This document shows positions 60,414 through 64,000 of a DNA stretch of 64,000 nucleotides, in pieces. Source of the stretch: UBA2040 sp041674745 (GTDB lineage Bacteria; Bacteroidota; Bacteroidia; Flavobacteriales_D; Crocinitomicaceae); NCBI GenBank assembly GCA_041674745.1, contig JBAYVD010000013.1:1-64000 (forward strand), given 5' to 3'. The translations under genes were made by a program, and so were the position numbers. The notes below the pieces were generated by a model that saw only the letters and a list, made by a program, of their open reading frames with translations, had not been told where the DNA came from and did not search any database. Position 1 is the stretch's first letter; each line of letters starts with the position of its first letter.

Positions 60414-62417
60414 TTATTTTGGCATTTTAAACTTTTTCCGTTTGATGTTGTCACCATAATCTTGGTAAACCTCCACGGGAGTTGTATCTATTTTCTCGGT
60501 TACATTGATCGGAATGAACTCTACTTGCACGTTGGTTTCATCCAATCCAAAATCCTCTGCAGGTTTCAATCCAGTTGATTTGATAAATCGATACGCTTTG
60601 ATGGAAATCATTTGCGCGGCTGTAATTACATTGTCCAAGGCAACGCGTGTATTGATCACGATAAATTCAAAATCGATCTCATCGATCTTGCCGCGAATCG
60701 GTTCAAAAACACTTTCGCCAGAAATTTCTTTTTTCTCGACCAAGTGATCATGAATTTTCCGCATCATGTATTCAATTTTGTGGTCTTCCTTGAAACCAAG
60801 CGATAGTTTTACGTAATAACAGGATTTGTCAATGATTTCGTTTACTTCGTAATAAACGCCCCAAGGTTCAGTGGTTATTTCCAAATGCAAGAACCAAATG
60901 ATTCCAGCTTTTTTGGGTTTCTTTTTAAAAAGTGAATGGTAGATGGTGGCGTCTAATCGCAAAGGAGAAGTACTCCTTGTCGGATAAACAATGTTTGAAG
61001 CTTCGTAAGGTATCTTATCGTCCTGTTTAACCGCGTCAATCAAAGGAGCGACTTCCGACATGGGAATGTACTCCGTTATTCGAGCTCTTAGCTGACGAGC
61101 TTTGTAATATAAATAGAGTAAGGTTAAAAATGCAGAAGCCAAAAGCAACGAGAACCAACCACCGTGTTTCAATTTGCCCAAATTCGAAATGAAAAACAGG
61201 AATTCAATCGACATCAATACGGCAAAAATACCGATGTAGAGCGCTTTTCGTTTTGGGTATTTTAGCAAAAGTAAAAAGCCCATCAATACGGAAGTCATCA
61301 ACATGTCAATGGTTATGGCTAATCCATAACTGGCTTCCATTGCGGTTGATTTTTTAAAAATAATGATGACCAACAAACAGCCCGCCATCAAGAAATAATT
61401 GATGAAAGGAACATAGACTTGACCACGATTGTGCGATGGGTATTTTACTTTCAAATTGGTCCAAAGTTTTAATTTTATCGCTTCGTTCATCAACGTGAAA
61501 ACGCCTGTAATCAAGGCTTGAGAGGCAATAATAGTCGATAGTGTTGCCAAGCCAATCGCAAATGGAATCCACGGTTTGGGTACCGTTGCGTAAAATACAC
61601 TGACCAAGTTAATTTTTTCAATGTTGCCATTTAAAAGAAATGCGGCTTGACCGAAGTAATTGAGCAAAAGCATACTTCCCACGAAAATCCATGCCACTCG
61701 AATGTTTTGTTTCCCGCAATGCCCCAAATCGGAATACAAGGCTTCAGCTCCGGTGGTACATAAAAATACCGCTCCGAGCACCCAAAACCCTTGTGGATAA
61801 TTAATTAGAAAATCAACCGCGTAAACCGGATTCATGGCTTTTAAAACCATCGGATTTTCAACTAATTGCATGAAACCCAGAAGTCCTAAAAAGAGGAACC
61901 AAGAAACCATAACGGGACCGAATATTTTTCCGATGAAAGAAGTGCCAAATTGTTGAATCAAGAAAAGCAGCACAATGATGACCATTACAATCGGCATCGT
62001 CGGCAAGCTGGGATAAATGGTATTCAAACCTTCTACTGCAGAGGAAATAGAGATAGAAGGTGTAATAAAGCCATCGGCTAAAAGGGTTGCGCAACCAATC
62101 AATGCTGGAAGATACACCCATTTTACGCGCCGTTTTTTCAATAATGCATACAAGGCGAAAATCCCACCTTCTCCCTGGTTGTCGGCGTTCAACGCCATGA
62201 TAATGTACTTAAACGTAGCGATTGAAATCAAAGTCCAAAAGATACAGGACAAACTTCCTAAAATGAGCTGCGGATCAAAATTGGTTCCTCCAGAGATAGC
62301 TGTAAATACGTAGAGCGGTGAAGTTCCAATATCCCCAAAGACAATTCCAATAGCGATTAAGACTCCAGCGAATTTTAATGGGTGTTGATGAGTGTCGGAC
62401 ATTTTACCTTTTTTCAT
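60414..62417 (-). CDS. kup: KUP/HAK/KT potassium transporter
   Basis: Constitutive potassium uptake protein of 667 residues. About 12 membrane helices span roughly 15-440, with the diagnostic AIGIVFGDIGTSPLY at 20-34 and ADGFITPSISISSAVEGL. A soluble cytoplasmic tail (about 450-667) follows, as in other family members. The start MKKGKMSDTHQHPLKFAG could also be at the second Met, five residues in. It is convergent with acn and lies upstream of nothing else on its strand. Confidence 0.95.
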   Translation of the reverse strand: MKKGKMSDTHQHPLKFAGVLIAIGIVFGDIGTSPLYVFTAISGGTNFDPQLILGSLSCIFWTLISIATFKYIIMALNADNQGEGGIFALYALLKKRRVKWVYLPALIGCATLLADGFITPSISISSAVEGLNTIYPSLPTMPIVMVIIVLLFLIQQFGTSFIGKIFGPVMVSWFLFLGLLGFMQLVENPMVLKAMNPVYAVDFLINYPQGFWVLGAVFLCTTGAEALYSDLGHCGKQNIRVAWIFVGSMLLLNYFGQAAFLLNGNIEKINLVSVFYATVPKPWIPFAIGLATLSTIIASQALITGVFTLMNEAIKLKLWTNLKVKYPSHNRGQVYVPFINYFLMAGCLLVIIIFKKSTAMEASYGLAITIDMLMTSVLMGFLLLLKYPKRKALYIGIFAVLMSIEFLFFISNLGKLKHGGWFSLLLASAFLTLLYLYYKARQLRARITEYIPMSEVAPLIDAVKQDDKIPYEASNIVYPTRSTSPLRLDATIYHSLFKKKPKKAGIIWFLHLEITTEPWGVYYEVNEIIDKSCYYVKLSLGFKEDHKIEYMMRKIHDHLVEKKEISGESVFEPIRGKIDEIDFEFIVINTRVALDNVITAAQMISIKAYRFIKSTGLKPAEDFGLDETNVQVEFIPINVTEKIDTTPVEVYQDYGDNIKRKKFKMPK

Positions 62418-62490
62418 AAAGATAAACGCTTTTGCTTTGGAGGCTTATCAAATGTTAATAAAATGAGTAAAATGTGACTGTTTCAGGAAC

Positions 62491-63672
62491 TTAATTGACC
62501 TGTAGTTGAAACTCCTTTTGGTAAATGGAAATGAAAAGAGGGTAGTTGCTCCCCAATTTGTTGTAATTGGCCGATTTCTGATTCAAACGGTGTTTCGTTA
62601 CTTCAATGTTCAACACATAGTTTCCTTTTGTTTTTGGAATGAAATGAAGGGAATAATTTCTTTCTTCACCAGGAAACAAATTATTGTCGCTAATCTTCCT
62701 CACCCGAGGACTCCAAACCCATTCTTCTCCAATTCGTTCTGTTTGTTGATGAACTATATTCCCTTTAGAATCTCTTACCGCAAATTCAATGAGGATGAAT
62801 CGCTCTGGATCTCCGGTTGGCACCTTGTGGCCGGCAAATTCATTTTTTACGTAGAATTCAAAATCAATAGGCGTCTTGGCACGTTGTACTTTCTTTGGGT
62901 TGGAATACGAAAAGGATAAACCATTGAGAATTTTGGGTTGCAAGCTGTCAAATTTTGGAATCCCTGAACCAGGAAAGGAATGAAAATGACTTTTCTTGGG
63001 CTCAAAACCAAAAACCAAAGGTCGCTCCATTGTTTCCATGTGACAACTAATACAGTTTTTCTCACCGAAGAACGGACCTTTTTTCCATTCATCCCCTGTT
63101 TCAAAAGAGCAAGCAAGTGTTGGTGTTACAACGGCCGTTGCATTGTGACAAGAAATACACAACTTTTCCGATAGGAATGTTGGATCTTTAACCGTTTTGT
63201 GCGGAGCTTTTTTGGATCCCGTCATGCCAATTACGGCATTATTCCTTACATGACAGCTAACGCAATTGATGCCTTCTTGTTGCAGCTTTTCATCGAATTG
63301 GTAGTTGGTGCGCTTCACCGGTTGATAGATATCACCATCAATCAATCCTTCAACAATGTATTCCTGCTGATTTTGAAGTGGAATGTGGCAATTGATGCAC
63401 ATGAAAGGGCTGGATTCCTTTTTTAATTCGGCTTGAAATTGAAGATCTTTCCAGGCTTGGGCATGCGTGGAAATCTTCCATTCATTGTAATGATCTTGAT
63501 GACAAGCACCACACTGTTCCGAACTCAAGGAAGTTAATCCTTCAGGAATTTCTTGGTTAGGAACCGCAATTTCCCACGTTTTGGTTAACGGAAGAATAGT
63601 AACTGCGGACTCCTCACAAGAAGCGAATAGCAACCCAGCCATTCCAAGAAAAATAACCCGCTTTATTTTCAT
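62491..63672 (-). CDS. Five-heme c-type cytochrome lipoprotein
   Basis: A 393-residue exported protein (MAGLLFASCEES, lipobox Cys19) with five CxxCH heme sites at residues 54-58 (CGACH), 92-96 (CINCH), 137-141 (CVSCH), 172-176 (CISCH) and 207-211 (CISCH). The N-terminal half resembles cytochrome c554/NrfH-like multiheme folds (SSEQCGACHQDHYNEWKIST). The C-terminal part (about 225-393) is a beta-sandwich without hemes. It is probably an electron carrier or reductase subunit on the periplasmic side of a membrane. No quinol dehydrogenase or reductase partner is adjacent. Heme attachment would need the reducing power supplied by systems such as the DsbD pair at 12.6-15.1 kb. Confidence 0.88.
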   Translation of the reverse strand: MKIKRVIFLGMAGLLFASCEESAVTILPLTKTWEIAVPNQEIPEGLTSLSSEQCGACHQDHYNEWKISTHAQAWKDLQFQAELKKESSPFMCINCHIPLQNQQEYIVEGLIDGDIYQPVKRTNYQFDEKLQQEGINCVSCHVRNNAVIGMTGSKKAPHKTVKDPTFLSEKLCISCHNATAVVTPTLACSFETGDEWKKGPFFGEKNCISCHMETMERPLVFGFEPKKSHFHSFPGSGIPKFDSLQPKILNGLSFSYSNPKKVQRAKTPIDFEFYVKNEFAGHKVPTGDPERFILIEFAVRDSKGNIVHQQTERIGEEWVWSPRVRKISDNNLFPGEERNYSLHFIPKTKGNYVLNIEVTKHRLNQKSANYNKLGSNYPLFISIYQKEFQLQVN

Positions 63673-63737
63673 GCTTGTTCAATTACTCGGCAAAGTTAGC
63701 GATTTGAATAATTTCACTGTGTAACAATTGTATCCAC

Positions 63738-63771
63738 AAAAAAAAGTCGCTCACCTTTCGATGAACGACTT
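63738..63771 (-). terminator. Terminator of rplT
   Basis: AAGTCGCTCA pairs with TGAACGACTT (one mismatch) around an 8-base loop. On the minus strand it ends in eight T, 23 bases past the L20 stop. Confidence 0.85.
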
Positions 63772-63793
63772 CAATTATAGTGCTAAAACTTTG

Positions 63794-64000
63794 TTATTTT
63801 TTGACTGCTTCACAAACGGCTTTGAAGGCCTCAGGATTGTTCAAAGCTAAATCAGCTAAGACTTTTCTGTTAAGCTCCATTCCGCTTTTATGGAAAGCAC
63901 CCATGAATTGAGAATAGCTCATTCCGTGCATACGAGCACCAGCGTTAATACGCATGATCCACAATGAACGGAAGTTTCTTTTCTTTTGCTTACGACCTTC
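63794..64000 (-). CDS. rplT: 50S ribosomal protein L20 (C-terminal 68 residues, cut by window edge)
   Basis: The partial frame runs off the right end of the window. The visible part contains EGRKQKKRNFRSLWIMRINA, GARMHGMSYSQF, and LNRKVLADLALNNP of L20, an early 23S-rRNA-binding assembly protein. Full L20 has about 115-120 residues, so about 50 are missing. It is usually cotranscribed with infC and rpmI, which would lie to the right. It ends in a strong terminator. Confidence 0.95.
   Translation of the reverse strand, partial: EGRKQKKRNFRSLWIMRINAGARMHGMSYSQFMGAFHKSGMELNRKVLADLALNNPEAFKAVCEAVKK

Overview
The window reads as a chromosomal segment of a Bacteroidota bacterium, probably Flavobacteriales (a Crocinitomicaceae or Fluviicola-like lineage is my inference). 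The signs are low GC, many lipoproteins and outer-membrane barrels, a PorP/SprF protein and a C-terminal sorting domain of the type IX secretion system (T9SS), DUF5723, and promoters with the Bacteroidota -7 box TAnnTTTG (clearest for rpmH and valS). There is no rRNA, no convincing tRNA, no CRISPR array, no insertion sequence and no prophage. Most genes are housekeeping.

Layout. 0-7 kb: sucC, a SpoIIE-type phosphatase, a SulP anion transporter, a small barrel, a biotin carboxylase. 7-18.9 kb: tamB back to back with tsaD, a DsbD pair, recG, a DUF5723 protein. 18.9-24 kb: an acyl-CoA ligase, then a compact operon of ECF sigma factor, an anti-sigma/PorP-like barrel fusion, and PorP/SprF. 24-32.7 kb: amidohydrolase, valS, a 130-bp tandem repeat, M1 peptidase, TcdA-like and TatD-like enzymes. 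32.7-37.6 kb: two POT peptide transporters and a DUF819 transporter with an extra periplasmic domain. 37.7-41.8 kb: a second ECF sigma/trans-envelope anti-sigma pair, a lipoprotein sharing its promoter, and a T9SS-secreted thioredoxin. 41.9-51.5 kb: PaiB, DUF6265, ABC exporter, rpmH, ORF6N, YifB, a FecBCD-type importer, and rpsF-rpsR-rplI. 51.6-57.8 kb: serine hydrolase, envelope proteins, and a DISM histidine kinase with its NarL-type regulator. 57.9-64 kb: acn, kup, a five-heme lipoprotein and the end of rplT.

The most interesting content is the pair of loci at 20.9-24.0 and 37.7-40.8 kb. Each couples a sigma factor, by a 4-bp overlap, to a protein predicted to have a cytoplasmic anti-sigma domain, one inner-membrane helix, a long periplasmic linker and an outer-membrane barrel. 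This matches the class described in Bacteroides thetaiotaomicron as dual membrane-spanning anti-sigma factors (Dma). In the first locus the barrel is itself PorP/SprF-like and sits next to a true PorP/SprF, which suggests sensing of T9SS cargo or status. In the second, a 32-bp promoter-like element lies at nearly the same distance from the start of both the sigma gene and the downstream lipoprotein gene, defining a likely two-promoter regulon that can be searched for genome-wide.
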